Source: JADGRA01 sp052143535
GTDB taxonomy: Bacteria; Myxococcota; Myxococcia; Myxococcales; Myxococcaceae
Direction: 5' to 3'
Length of the DNA stretch: 64,000 bases
Assembly: GCA_052143535.1 (NCBI GenBank)
Contig: JBKQSS010000041.1
Coordinates: forward strand, 62,001 to 126,000
Made by a program: the position numbers and the translations under genes
Shown: positions 1-8,902 of the stretch, piece by piece
Layout: each line of letters begins with the position of its first letter
How positions within the stretch are numbered: position 1 is the stretch's first letter
Notes under the pieces: generated by a model
The model's input: the letters and a program-made list of their open reading frames with translations, nothing else
Told to the model about the DNA's origin: nothing
Database searches by the model: none

Positions 1-468
1 TATGGCTCGCCGCCGCCGGAGGGCTATGACGGCCTGCACTTCCGGCCGAAGCGCTCCTTCACCCTCAGCCCGGACTACTTGCGCATCCGCTATGCCGAGA
101 ATACTGGCGCAGCGTTCGGGCTCTTCCGAGGGCTGCCGCCGGCGGCCCGGGGGCTGCTCTTTCACCTGGTGTCCCTGGGCGCGGTGGTGCTCATCACCCT
201 GTACTACCTGCGGCTTTCGAGCACCGCCCCCGAGGAGCGCTTCGCCCGCATCGGCCTGGCCTTGGTGCTGGGAGGAGCGCTGGGCAATTACCTGGACCGA
301 CTGGCGCGGGGCTTCGTCGTCGACTTCGTCGAAGCGCATTGGCACGAGCGGGCCACCTGGCCCTCCTTCAACGTCGCCGACAGCTGCATCGTGGTGGGGG
401 TAGGCCTGTTGCTCCTCGACGGGCTGGTTCGCCGCGAGCACAAAGTCGAGGTCTCCCCCGGCGGCTGA
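1..468 (+). CDS. lspA: Signal peptidase II (prolipoprotein signal peptidase), 5' truncated
   Basis: This is the 3' part of LspA, the inner-membrane aspartyl protease that cleaves the signal peptide from diacylglyceryl-modified prolipoproteins. Frame 1 is open from the first base, so the start lies upstream of the window. Family signatures are visible: RYAENTGAAFGLF near the N-terminal side, and GNYLDRLARGFVVDF with both catalytic aspartates (the first at 295-297). FNVADSCIVVG in the last membrane helix also matches. The next gene is an Lgt-family enzyme, the preceding step of the same lipoprotein maturation pathway. Identification is secure; only the N-terminus is missing. Confidence 0.95.
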   Translation, partial: YGSPPPEGYDGLHFRPKRSFTLSPDYLRIRYAENTGAAFGLFRGLPPAARGLLFHLVSLGAVVLITLYYLRLSSTAPEERFARIGLALVLGGALGNYLDRLARGFVVDFVEAHWHERATWPSFNVADSCIVVGVGLLLLDGLVRREHKVEVSPGG

Positions 469-513
469 GCGAGCGGGGCAGTGCGCTGGGCGGCCCGCGT
501 GTTAGGAATTGCC

Positions 514-1815
514 ATGCTTCCTGTCTTCTTCGACATCCGCTTCGACAGCCCGACGTCCTGGGTGGTGCTTTACGTCGTTGGCCTGTTGGTCATCGCCTAC
601 GGGGCGTACGCCGGCTGGCGCAGCGCGGTTGGCCCGGTCAACCCGAAGACGGGCCTGGCGACGGTTGCCTCGCAGAAGGAGCGCACCACCCGGGCGGTCA
701 GCTACGCGGTGGTCTTCGCCCTGGTGGCCAAAGTCGGCCTCTATTACGCCCTGCCGGAGAAGGCCTTCCTCGGAAAGCGCGGTCAGGGTTTTCCGCTGCA
801 CACTTACGGGTTGTTGTTGATGACGGCCTTCCTGGTGGGCGCCGCGCTGTGCGGTCGGCTGGCCGAGCGCGAATGGGGCGGCGAGGAGGGCAAGCGCAAG
901 CGGGAACAGATGCAGGACCTCGCGCTGTGGGTCCTGGTCGGCGCCTTCATCGGTAGCCGCATCCTCTTCATGCTGGTGAATTGGCAGGACACCGTCGCCG
1001 CCATTCCCACCCTCTTCGACAACTTTCCAGTGCGGCTCATCGAGTGGCTCTTCGGCGGCCTCGTCTTCTACGGCGGGTTGCTCGGGGCGATGGCCACCTC
1101 CTTTTGGTTCGCCCGGAAAAACAACATCCCCTTCCTTCGCCTTTCCGACGTGGCCATCCCCAGCGTTGCGCTGGGCCAGTGCATTGGCCGGCTCGGCTGC
1201 TTCAGCGCCGGCTGCTGCTGGGGGCGGCCGGCCGGCCACGTCCATTGGGCGGTGCAGTTTCCGGGCGCCTCCGTGGCGCGGGACATTTTCGGCAGACTCA
1301 CCCACACCGCGGCTCTGGCCTTTAGCTCCGAGGCCAATGACACCGGCCGTTGGGTGGTGGAGTCGACGGGAGAAATTTTGCACCACCCCCAGCCGGGGGC
1401 CGTCCTCCTCAGTCAGTGGGTGGCCGAACACGGCACGACGCTTCCCCTACACCCCACCCAGCTCTACGAGTCGATTGGGCAGCTGGTCCTCTTCGGGGTG
1501 CTGATTGTGGCCCGCCGGTACAAGCGGTTTAACGGCGAAATTCTCGCCTTGTGGCTGATGGCTTACGCGGTGTTGCGCACCACGGTGGAGCTATTCCGCG
1601 GGGACTTGGAGCGGGGCACGCTGCACGGCTTCCTCGAGTCCTTCGGGGCCTCCAGCCTGGCTTCCCGGTTCCCACTCGAGGCCTGGTACAATTTTTCGAC
1701 CAGCCAGTTCATCTCCCTGGGGCTGTTTGCCGCCGGCGCGGTGTTGATGGTGCGGGGGTTGCGCAGCGTACAGCCACTGCCGCCATTGCCGACTGGGCTA
1801 CCCGCCGCCGCCTAA
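514..1815 (+). CDS. lgt: Prolipoprotein diacylglyceryl transferase family protein
   Basis: Lgt transfers diacylglycerol from phosphatidylglycerol to the lipobox cysteine of prolipoproteins in the inner membrane. The protein is 433 aa, against roughly 270-300 for classical Lgt. It has an N-terminal membrane extension of about 90 residues and an inserted loop of about 60 residues after the signature. The signature reads GRLGCFSAGCCWGR, so the essential arginine is kept. The Asn of the enterobacterial GRIGNFINGE version is Cys, giving the Cys-rich form seen in many Lgt-like proteins. HPTQLYES and VELFRGD near the C-terminus also match. I chose ATG 514; a GTG at 481 would add 11 residues. It sits 45 nt after lspA. 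Enzyme family is confident, exact activity less so. Confidence 0.85.
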   Translation: MLPVFFDIRFDSPTSWVVLYVVGLLVIAYGAYAGWRSAVGPVNPKTGLATVASQKERTTRAVSYAVVFALVAKVGLYYALPEKAFLGKRGQGFPLHTYGLLLMTAFLVGAALCGRLAEREWGGEEGKRKREQMQDLALWVLVGAFIGSRILFMLVNWQDTVAAIPTLFDNFPVRLIEWLFGGLVFYGGLLGAMATSFWFARKNNIPFLRLSDVAIPSVALGQCIGRLGCFSAGCCWGRPAGHVHWAVQFPGASVARDIFGRLTHTAALAFSSEANDTGRWVVESTGEILHHPQPGAVLLSQWVAEHGTTLPLHPTQLYESIGQLVLFGVLIVARRYKRFNGEILALWLMAYAVLRTTVELFRGDLERGTLHGFLESFGASSLASRFPLEAWYNFSTSQFISLGLFAAGAVLMVRGLRSVQPLPPLPTGLPAAA

Positions 1816-1881
1816 GGCGTCCAGGGAGTCCATGCTAGCGTCAGCGCAGCGAGCAGGCTGCCCAAAGAGGAGTGTTCCCGA

Positions 1882-3621
1882 GTGCGAAACGCTGGCCATT
1901 GGAGCGCGGTCGCGTGCAGCGGTTTGCTTCTGTTGGCGGCCTGCACGTCCACCACCGGAGGCAATGGAAACGACGGTGGCACCGGGGGGGTGTGCGCCAC
2001 GGGCTGCGGCAACGGCCTGAGCTGTCTTGAGAACTCGGACTTCCCGGCCGGCGCCTGCACCGCGCTGTGCGAGCCAGGCGCCTGCCCGTCGGGGACAACC
2101 TGCACCCCGATGCTGTCCACTGGAAGTAGCTACTGCCTGCAAACCTGCAGTCCTAGCTCCCCCTGTCCCGGCGCGCTGAGCTGCACCACCACCTCGGTCG
2201 GAAGCGTCTGTCTGACGCCTTCCCTTCCGGTGAGCACGGCCATCAGCTGCGCCGCCCCAACGCTGGTGGTGGGCGGCCGGGCCGGTCCTGCGACCGAGCC
2301 CAGCTGTCAGCTTCCGGTGGTGCCCAGCGCCCTTCCGACCTCTGACGTGCAGCGCTTGGGCACCCACAGCCCCGGCGACATGGTGTCGTTTCAGGTTCCG
2401 GCCGGCGCGGCGAGCTTCTCCATTGTCAGCCAAGCGGTGTCGACGGTGAACCCTTTCGTCGAATGCCAAACCGGGCCGGGACAATTCACCGCCATCACCA
2501 ACGCGCCGGTGCCGACGCCCATCTACACGCCCCAGGGCACCACCTTCTTCGACGACGCCGCCACCCTGCCCCCCGACGAGACGACGGCGGTGCTCCTCTT
2601 CTTCTTGGTGGGCGGCCAGGCCCCCTACGCCCAGGCGCTCACCTTTCCCAACACCACGGCTGGTTTGAACCTGATGCAGGACGGTGGCTTGCCGGGCGGG
2701 GCGTGGACTTTCCAGGTGAGCGACTACGCCTTGGAGCTCCCACAGCTCTACGCCTGCGATGGGGGGACAGTGCAGAATACCTACGACGTCTCGGTGGTGG
2801 TGACGCCCGGTCCGGCGCCGACGACGGGCACGCTCGCCGCGGACGTCTACTTAGTGACCGAAACCCTGGACGCCGGCGCCGCGGTCAATAGCCCCAACGT
2901 GGAGCGCTTTGTGAGGCAATACGCGAACTTCTACTCGCAGGCCGGCGTCTGCGTGAGCACCGTGACATTCCATGACGTCCCCCAGTGGGCCATCAACAAG
3001 TACGCCTCTCTGCCCTCGGTGGACGACTCGGTGACGCAGGACCCATGCAGCGACTTCCGGCAGATGATGACGCTGGCCCAACCCGGGCGCACCATGGCGC
3101 TCTTCTTTGTCGACGAGCTTGCGCCAGTCGACGCGCAAGGCGACCAAATTGTGGGGAAGGACGGCAGCATCCCGGGGATGGGAACCTTCAACGGCACCAT
3201 CATCGGCGGCTCAGCGGTGTCCGTGGCGGACCTCAATGCGACGGGCAACTGCACCGGGGCGGTCGACCCTTACGAGTGCGGCCCGGATGAAGTCGCCGAC
3301 GTCTCCGGCCATGAAACCGGCCACTTCCTTGGGCTGTACCACCCCACCGAGCAGACGGGAGACGTCTATGACCCGCTGGCCGACACGGCGACGTGCGTCT
3401 GCGCGCTCTGCGAGACGGGCGCCGCCGCCGCCGCCTGCTCCAACAACCCGGACGGCGGCATTCCTACGCTCGTCTCCAATGATGTGTGCTCGGGGGCCAC
3501 CCAGCAGTGTGGCGGTGCGAACCTCCTGATGTTTTGGATTCTCACCAGCTCCTCCACCGGGCAGCTGACGCCCCAGGAGGCGGCCGTCATCCGCGCCAAC
3601 CCGCTGGTCTCCGCGCCCTAG
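1882..3621 (+). CDS. Secreted lipoprotein with metzincin-type zinc protease motif
   Basis: A GTG start with a good ribosome-binding site (aaagaggag, 1864-1872) gives a 579-residue protein. A signal peptide ends in the lipobox LLAAC, so an outer-membrane or periplasmic lipoprotein is likely. Residues about 20-115 are very Cys-rich with Gly/Cys spacing (CATGCGNGLSC and similar). Residues 477-487 read HETGHFLGLYH, an exact HExxHxxGxxH metzincin zinc site, placed in a C-terminal domain with further cysteines. No family name can be given from sequence alone. Metal-dependent proteolysis is an inference from the motif. The gene is transcribed in the same direction as lgt and may be part of that run. 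Confidence 0.75.
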   Translation: MRNAGHWSAVACSGLLLLAACTSTTGGNGNDGGTGGVCATGCGNGLSCLENSDFPAGACTALCEPGACPSGTTCTPMLSTGSSYCLQTCSPSSPCPGALSCTTTSVGSVCLTPSLPVSTAISCAAPTLVVGGRAGPATEPSCQLPVVPSALPTSDVQRLGTHSPGDMVSFQVPAGAASFSIVSQAVSTVNPFVECQTGPGQFTAITNAPVPTPIYTPQGTTFFDDAATLPPDETTAVLLFFLVGGQAPYAQALTFPNTTAGLNLMQDGGLPGGAWTFQVSDYALELPQLYACDGGTVQNTYDVSVVVTPGPAPTTGTLAADVYLVTETLDAGAAVNSPNVERFVRQYANFYSQAGVCVSTVTFHDVPQWAINKYASLPSVDDSVTQDPCSDFRQMMTLAQPGRTMALFFVDELAPVDAQGDQIVGKDGSIPGMGTFNGTIIGGSAVSVADLNATGNCTGAVDPYECGPDEVADVSGHETGHFLGLYHPTEQTGDVYDPLADTATCVCALCETGAAAAACSNNPDGGIPTLVSNDVCSGATQQCGGANLLMFWILTSSSTGQLTPQEAAVIRANPLVSAP

Positions 3622-3662
3622 CTTGCGCCGCCGGGGGGTTACTGAAATCCTCGGGGCTGGCC

Positions 3663-4532
3663 ATGGCTGTGCAACGTTCCGAGGCGGACCCGCGAATTCC
3701 GGAGTCCGAAGCGCTGGCGCGCGAGCTCGAAGAGCTCGAGCTGGCCCTGACTGAGCTGAAGGCGCACTACGAGCAGTACTTCTTGGGCGTTGACCGCCAG
3801 CCCCCGACGAAGGCCGACGTCGCCTTACGGCAAAGGCTGGCGAAGCTTCGGGGGGGCCAGCCGCGCAGCGCCGTCTTGAAGTTTCGGACTCAGGCCCTGC
3901 AGCAGCGCTTCACCACCTACGACAGGCTGTGGCAGCGCACGCTGAGTGAGATGGAGAACGGCACTTACCGGCGGGACCTCTTCAAGGCGCGCCGGCGCCG
4001 CAAGACGGGCGAGACGCCGGCCGCGGCCGTGCCTGCCTCTGCGCCTGCCGTTGCCCCCCCGCCCTTGCCGTCGGCGGCCAGCGTCCCCACCCTCGCTGGC
4101 CTTGCGCCCACTGCCTCACAGACGTCGAGCGGCGCTCCGAGAGTCGCTCCGCCGCCCCTGCCTCTGGGCACGCAAGGTGGGGCGGTGCGGCCGGGCCCGG
4201 TGCCAGCGGTGGCGCCCATCACCATTGCCTGGGGGACGCAACCCGGGGTGCGGCGGCCAGCCGCCCCCATTCCCCCCGGGACGCAGGGGGCGGTGGCCAG
4301 GGCCGCCAAGGAGGCGCTGACCGAGCCCCGGCTGCGGGCCGTCTACGAGGCCTACCTGGCGGCGAAGCGCAGTTGCCAGGAGGACGTGAGCCGCCTCAGC
4401 TACGAGTCGGTTGCTGACTCGCTCCGCAAGCAGGTTCCGGAGCTGCTCGAGCGGCACGGGGCCCGCGACGTGGAGTACAAGGTGGTGGTGAAGGATGGCA
4501 AAGCCGTCCTTCGGGCCGTCCCCAAGAGTTGA
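3663..4532 (+). CDS. Proline-rich linker protein of unknown function (MXAN_5187-like)
   Basis: A 290-residue protein in three parts. The N-terminal helical region (about 1-110) has heptad-like Leu/Glu spacing and RFTTYDRLWQRTLSEME. A long low-complexity Ala/Pro/Val linker follows (about 115-225), with no signal peptide or membrane segment. A C-terminal helical domain (about 225-290) ends in VEYKVVVKDGKAVLRAV. The architecture reminds me of a family known mainly from myxobacteria (MXAN_5187-like), but I cannot confirm this. The linker is compositionally biased in a way typical of myxobacterial cytosolic scaffold proteins. No catalytic motif is visible. The start is the first ATG after the previous stop. 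Confidence 0.7.
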   Translation: MAVQRSEADPRIPESEALARELEELELALTELKAHYEQYFLGVDRQPPTKADVALRQRLAKLRGGQPRSAVLKFRTQALQQRFTTYDRLWQRTLSEMENGTYRRDLFKARRRRKTGETPAAAVPASAPAVAPPPLPSAASVPTLAGLAPTASQTSSGAPRVAPPPLPLGTQGGAVRPGPVPAVAPITIAWGTQPGVRRPAAPIPPGTQGAVARAAKEALTEPRLRAVYEAYLAAKRSCQEDVSRLSYESVADSLRKQVPELLERHGARDVEYKVVVKDGKAVLRAVPKS

Positions 4533-4599
4533 GTGTCGCCCCCGTTTCCGCTTCCGTTGGGTTGTTGCTAGACACCCCAAGGAGCCCTTGAGTCGCAGA

Positions 4600-4836
4600 A
4601 TGCCCTTCCTCCTCGCCGCGGCGGCGCTTGCCGGGGCCGCGTGCAGCCCGTGCCCCAGCACGCGCAGCGCGCTCGTCCTGTCTGACGGCGGGGCGGTGCG
4701 CTGTGTCACCTCCGAGGACTGCCCACGGACGGGAAACGACACGGTGTGCGTCACCACCGGCGCGGAGGACTACACCAGCACCTGCGTGCTGTGCGCCTCG
4801 ACGGCGTGCGTGCGGGTGTCGGTGAGCTGCCCATGA
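4600..4836 (+). CDS. Small cysteine-rich lipoprotein
   Basis: A 78-residue product with a short hydrophobic signal and lipobox (LAGAAC). Seven further cysteines follow in a compact domain, with a C.TSEDCP motif and CVLCASTAC. Such Cys-rich mini-domains are frequent in secreted myxobacterial lipoproteins. An aaggag lies at 4579-4584, about 15 nt before the ATG at 4600. A TTG at 4588 would be only 3 nt from it, so the start is slightly uncertain. The stop overlaps the next gene's ATG by four bases (ATGA), indicating translational coupling with the TPR lipoprotein. Function unknown. Confidence 0.6.
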   Translation: MPFLLAAAALAGAACSPCPSTRSALVLSDGGAVRCVTSEDCPRTGNDTVCVTTGAEDYTSTCVLCASTACVRVSVSCP

Positions 4837-5762
4837 GAAGCCGGGCGCTGCTACTGGGCGCGGCGTTGGCCATCGGCGGCTGCAGCCGCTCGCCGGAGGC
4901 GCACCTGGTGGCGGCCCGGGACGCCGTCTACGAGCACCGTCCCCAAACCGCCCTGCGCGAGTACCGGCTGGCCTTGGACGCGGTGGAGAAGGACAGCTCT
5001 CCGGCCGGCCTGGCCTTGCGGGCCGCGGCGCTGCGGGGCGCGGCGGACACCTACTACCTGGAGCTGCGCGACGTGGCCAAGGCGCTGGGCGTCTACCGGG
5101 AGCTGGTGGCGCAAGCGCCGGAGGCCCCCGAGACAGTGGAAGGGCACGTGCTTTTGGCTGAGATTCTGCACCACCACTACCATGACTTGCGCGGAGCGAT
5201 TGCCGAGCTGACTGCGGCATTGGCCCGGAAGCCGGCCCGCGCTGCGGACTTAAGCTACGAGGTGTGCAAGCTGTACTTCGAGCTGGGGGACTACCAGCAG
5301 TGCACCATCGAGTCCGAGAAGCTGATGCAGAGCTTCCCGGATTCGCCCCGCGTCCCGGACGCGCTTTTCCTGGCGGGGCAAGCCTATGCCATGCAGGAGG
5401 CATCGCGGGCGCAAGCCGAGCATGCCTTTCAGACGCTGGCCGAGCGCTACCCCAACAGCGAGCTGGCCCCGCATGCCCTCTTCGAGCTCGGGAAGCTGCG
5501 TGCCGAGGAGGGGGATAGCTCGGGGGCCATCAAAGCCTGGGTGGCGGCATTGCCCCGCCACCCGGACCCCAAGGTGGTGCAGGCGGCCATTGCCCGCACC
5601 CGCGCGCGCATTGCCCAGACGACGCCCGCTGGCCTAGGCCAGGCGGCGGCCTTTGCCAAGGGGGAGCTCGCGCCGCACCACGCACGCGACAACCAGGCGA
5701 AGACGAGCGTGGAGGCCGCGGGCGGGACGGCCGCCGAGGCGGCCAAGGAGCACGGGGACTAG
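4833..5762 (+). CDS. TPR-repeat lipoprotein
   Basis: A 309-residue lipoprotein (lipobox AIGGC) built almost entirely of tetratricopeptide-like helical pairs, for example LSYEVCKLYFELGDYQQC and LAERYPNSELAPHALFELG. The latter resembles the BamD/YbgF-type repeats used for periplasmic protein-protein contacts. No catalytic motif is seen. The start overlaps the preceding small lipoprotein stop, and hemL begins 2 nt after the stop, so it is probably co-transcribed. A role as an outer-membrane assembly or scaffold lipoprotein is inference only. Confidence 0.75.
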   Translation: MRSRALLLGAALAIGGCSRSPEAHLVAARDAVYEHRPQTALREYRLALDAVEKDSSPAGLALRAAALRGAADTYYLELRDVAKALGVYRELVAQAPEAPETVEGHVLLAEILHHHYHDLRGAIAELTAALARKPARAADLSYEVCKLYFELGDYQQCTIESEKLMQSFPDSPRVPDALFLAGQAYAMQEASRAQAEHAFQTLAERYPNSELAPHALFELGKLRAEEGDSSGAIKAWVAALPRHPDPKVVQAAIARTRARIAQTTPAGLGQAAAFAKGELAPHHARDNQAKTSVEAAGGTAAEAAKEHGD

Positions 5763-5764
5763 CC

Positions 5765-7048
5765 ATGGGGCACGCCGGAAGTGAAGCCCTCTTCGCCCGG
5801 GCGCTGCAGCACATCCCGGGCGGGGTGAATTCGCCGGTGCGGGCCTTTCGGGGAGTGGGCGGGACGCCCGTCTTCTTCCGCGAGGGCAAAGGGGCCTGGC
5901 TGACGGACGTCGACGGCAACCGGTACGTCGACCATGTGGGCAGCTGGGGCCCGCTCATTCTCGGCCATGCGCACCCGGCGGTAGTGCAGGCGGTGACCGA
6001 CGCGGCCGGCCGAGGGACGTCCTTCGGCGCGCCGCACGCCGCTGAGGTGGAGCTGGCCGAGCTCGTCTGTCGAAGGATGCCGGCGGTGGAGATGTTGCGG
6101 CTTACCTCCTCTGGGACAGAGGCCACGCTGGCGGCGGTGCGGCTGGCCCGGGGCTTCACCGGACGGGAGGTGCTGGTGAAATTCGAGGGCTGCTACCACG
6201 GGGCTGGCGACAGCTTCCTGGTAAAGGCCGGCAGCGGGGTGGAGACGCTGGGGCTGCCGGATTCGCCCGGAGTCCCTAAGGCACTGGCGCAGCTCACCCT
6301 GACGCTGCCCTACAACAACCTCGAGGCCGCCCGGGCGCTCTTCGCCTCCGCCGGAGACAGAATTGCGGCCGTCATTATCGAGCCGGTGGTGGGCAACATG
6401 GGAGTGCTGGTGCCGGCGCCGGGGTTTCTCCTGGGCCTGCAGTCGCTGGCCAAAGCCCACGGTGCGCTGCTCATTTTGGATGAAGTGATGACTGGCTTCC
6501 GGCTTGCGCCCGGCGGTGCGCAAGAGCTCTACGGACTCAAGCCGGACCTCAGCTGCCTCGGCAAAGTCCTCGGCGGGGGGCTTCCGGTGGGGGCCTACGG
6601 GGGCCGGCGCGAGGTGATGCAGAAGGTGGCGCCCGAGGGGCCGGTGTACCAAGCCGGGACGTTGTCCGGGAACCCGCTCGCCGTCGCGGCCGGCCTGGCC
6701 TGCCTCAAGGTGCTTGAGGAGGCCGGCGCCTATGCGCGCCTGGAGGCGGTGGGCCGCATGCTGCAGGAGGGCCTGCTCGCTGAGGCCAAGGCGGTTGGGG
6801 TTCCGGTCACCCTCAACCGGGTGGGCAGTATGTGGACGCTCTTCTTCACCCCCGGGCCGGTGTACGACTACCCAAGCGCGAAGAGGGCGTCGACGGAGCG
6901 CTTCGGGCGCTTCTTCCACACCATGCTAGAGGCCGGCGTGTACTTGCCGCCGAGCCAATTCGAGGCGGCCTTCGCCTCGCTGGCCATGGGGCCGGAGGCC
7001 GTGGCGCGCACTCTCGAGGGAGCTCGGAAGGCTTTCCAGGCGCTGTAA
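5765..7048 (+). CDS. hemL: Glutamate-1-semialdehyde 2,1-aminomutase
   Basis: HemL isomerises glutamate-1-semialdehyde to 5-aminolevulinate, completing the C5 route to haem precursors in the cytoplasm. The 427-aa length matches the family. The PLP lysine is K267 in LGKVLGGGLPVGAYGG. Other hallmarks are TSSGTEATLAAVRLARG, the substrate-binding NSPVRAF near the N-terminus, LDEVMTGFR and GTLSGNPLAVAAGL. The class III aminotransferase fold is complete with no gaps. It begins 2 nt after the TPR lipoprotein and is followed by the atp genes. Confidence 0.97.
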   Translation: MGHAGSEALFARALQHIPGGVNSPVRAFRGVGGTPVFFREGKGAWLTDVDGNRYVDHVGSWGPLILGHAHPAVVQAVTDAAGRGTSFGAPHAAEVELAELVCRRMPAVEMLRLTSSGTEATLAAVRLARGFTGREVLVKFEGCYHGAGDSFLVKAGSGVETLGLPDSPGVPKALAQLTLTLPYNNLEAARALFASAGDRIAAVIIEPVVGNMGVLVPAPGFLLGLQSLAKAHGALLILDEVMTGFRLAPGGAQELYGLKPDLSCLGKVLGGGLPVGAYGGRREVMQKVAPEGPVYQAGTLSGNPLAVAAGLACLKVLEEAGAYARLEAVGRMLQEGLLAEAKAVGVPVTLNRVGSMWTLFFTPGPVYDYPSAKRASTERFGRFFHTMLEAGVYLPPSQFEAAFASLAMGPEAVARTLEGARKAFQAL

Positions 7049-7151
7049 AGAAGTCCGCGCCGTCGCGGAGCCGTTGCACCCCCCTAGGGCCGGGTGCTAG
7101 AGCGCGCCGCGGCTCTCTTTTGGGGGCCGGCGGCAGTCGCTCTTTCTTACC

Positions 7152-7388
7152 GTGGCCAAGCGCTCAGAGGACGACGGGTTGGCCGGCGCGGAGCGCCGGG
7201 CGGCGCCGTACCTGGACGCGGTGTGGCAGATGGTGGCCGCGCTGCTGTTGGGCGCGGGGCTGGGCGTGGTGGTGGACCGCAAACTGGGCTGGGAGCCGTG
7301 GGGGGTGGTGAGCGGGCTGGGGTTGGGTTTGGGTTTGGGTTTCTGGAGGTTGATTGGAAGTCTTTCGCAGCTGGGAAAGCACCCGTGA
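7152..7388 (+). CDS. AtpZ/AtpI-like ATP synthase accessory membrane protein
   Basis: A 78-residue protein with a hydrophilic N-terminus and two hydrophobic segments joined by VVDRKLGWEPWG. This matches the small AtpZ (AtpI-related) proteins encoded first in many atp operons. They are thought to help c-ring assembly or Mg/Ca handling. It starts with GTG; its stop overlaps the next gene's GTG (GTGA, 7385-7388). Position directly before another AtpI-like gene and atpB supports the call. Confidence 0.7.
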   Translation: MAKRSEDDGLAGAERRAAPYLDAVWQMVAALLLGAGLGVVVDRKLGWEPWGVVSGLGLGLGLGFWRLIGSLSQLGKHP

Positions 7389-7762
7389 CACGCGTCTTCA
7401 TCCCCTTCGCAGCTGGCATGGTGGCCCTCGGCGCCCTGGGCTTTGGGCTCTCGGCGGCCTGGCCTGAGTCCGCGTCCGACGCCCGGCTGGGAGTCCTCTT
7501 GGCCGTGTTGTCCGGGCTGGGCGGCCTTCTGGTGAAGTCCCAGGCGCTGCGCAAAGGCGTCAATGGCGCGCTGGGCTGGACGGTGGCGCTCTTTTTCGCC
7601 CGGGTGCTGCTGTGGGGCGCCGGCGTCCTGTGGTTGCGCAGCCACGCCGGAAATGCGGTGGCCTTCACCGCTGGCTTCTGCACCGTCTTCGGCCTGGGGC
7701 TTTTGTTGGAAGTCTCCTTCCTCCTGGTGGCGTCCCGCCGCCGGGCCCGGGGTGCAGCGTGA
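7385..7762 (+). CDS. atpI: AtpI-like membrane protein
   Basis: A 125-residue protein with four predicted hydrophobic helices and a basic C-terminal tail (SRRRARGAA). It lies between the AtpZ-like gene and atpB, with GTGA overlaps on both sides. This is the position and topology of AtpI, the ATP synthase c-ring assembly factor. Sequence identity to known AtpI is not obvious by eye, so the name rests on topology and context. GTG start. Confidence 0.6.
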   Translation: MTRVFIPFAAGMVALGALGFGLSAAWPESASDARLGVLLAVLSGLGGLLVKSQALRKGVNGALGWTVALFFARVLLWGAGVLWLRSHAGNAVAFTAGFCTVFGLGLLLEVSFLLVASRRRARGAA

Positions 7763-8793
7763 GTCGGTGGGCGTCGCTGTTGTGCCTGGGGTTGGCTTCG
7801 GTGGCGCTCGGCGCCGAGCAGCCGGAGGCGCACCCGGGGAAGCACCGGCTTCCGCCAGGGCACGGCGAGGAGGTGGCGCCGCAGCGCGAGGAACCCGCCC
7901 AGGACACGGCCAGCTACATCCTCCACCACGTCCTCGACTCGGACTCGGTGGAGTTCCAAATTCCGCTCCAGGACAAGGACTTCAAATACCGCTTCCCGGT
8001 GTGGCGCTTCGCGCTCAAGGCCGGCGCCTGCCCGGCGGACCCGAGTGAGCCGGCGTCGCTCGGGCAAGGCTGTCTGGACCTCTCGTTGAGCAAGATGAGC
8101 GCGATGCTCATCCTCGGCTCCAGCCTGCTCATCCTGGTTTTTCTTCTGGGCGCCCGGAAGCAGGACGGAGGGCTGGTGCCGCGCGGCCGGCTGGCCAATT
8201 TCCTGGAGATGATGGTGGTCTTCGTGCGCAACGAGATGGCCATCCCCAACATTGGCCCGGAGCAGGGCCCGCGGTACGTGCCCTACCTGCTGTCCGTCTT
8301 CTTCTTCATCCTGGCCATCAACCTGCTCGGCCTTTTTCCGTGGATGGCGAGCGCGACCGGCAACATCGCCGTCACCGGCGCTCTGGCGACCATCACTTTC
8401 GTGCTCACCCAAGTCGCCAGCATCCGGGCGGCGGGCTTTGTGGGCTACCTGAAGCACCTCACCGGGGGCGTTCCGGCCTACCTGTGGCCGATCATGATTC
8501 CGGTGGAAGTGCTGGGGCTCTTCACCAAGCCCTTCGCGCTCACTTTGCGTCTTTTCGCCAACATGCTGGCCGGGCACATCGTCCTCTTCTGCCTCATCGG
8601 CCTCATCTTCTTCATCGGCCACATTGCCGTGGCGGTGGTGGCCGTCCCTCTGGGGATTGGCATCTACTTCCTCGAGCTCTTCGTCGCCTTTCTGCAGGCC
8701 TACATTTTCGCCATGCTGTCCTCGCTCTTCATCGGCATGGGTGTCGCGATGGGGCACCACGAGGAGGGGGCGCACCCGCCCGCCGCGCATTGA
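7759..8793 (+). CDS. atpB: ATP synthase F0 subunit a
   Basis: Subunit a forms the stator half-channels for proton flow. The 344-aa product has an extra N-terminal region: a signal-like hydrophobic stretch ending near ALGAEQ, then a His/Pro/Glu-rich periplasmic segment. The five-helix core follows. The essential stator arginine is present in ALTLRLFANMLAGH, and LFVAFLQAYIFAMLS closes the family signature. GTG start overlapping the previous stop. The extension is longer than in E. coli. Confidence 0.93.
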   Translation: MSRWASLLCLGLASVALGAEQPEAHPGKHRLPPGHGEEVAPQREEPAQDTASYILHHVLDSDSVEFQIPLQDKDFKYRFPVWRFALKAGACPADPSEPASLGQGCLDLSLSKMSAMLILGSSLLILVFLLGARKQDGGLVPRGRLANFLEMMVVFVRNEMAIPNIGPEQGPRYVPYLLSVFFFILAINLLGLFPWMASATGNIAVTGALATITFVLTQVASIRAAGFVGYLKHLTGGVPAYLWPIMIPVEVLGLFTKPFALTLRLFANMLAGHIVLFCLIGLIFFIGHIAVAVVAVPLGIGIYFLELFVAFLQAYIFAMLSSLFIGMGVAMGHHEEGAHPPAAH

Positions 8794-8902
8794 GAGACTT
8801 CACACACCCCGTGCCGAATGGTCGGCGGCGGGAGGTTGCACCCGGGGAAGAACGACCCCCCCTTCGGCAGGGTCCAAACTGACTGTTTCTTAGGAAATTG
8901 AA

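Noticed and set aside
7147..8790. Long minus-strand frame across the atp genes (about 550 residues)
   Set aside because: It is rich in Arg/His/Gln/Gly and mirrors the GC-rich sense codons of atpI and atpB. It has no domain and the sense genes are certain.
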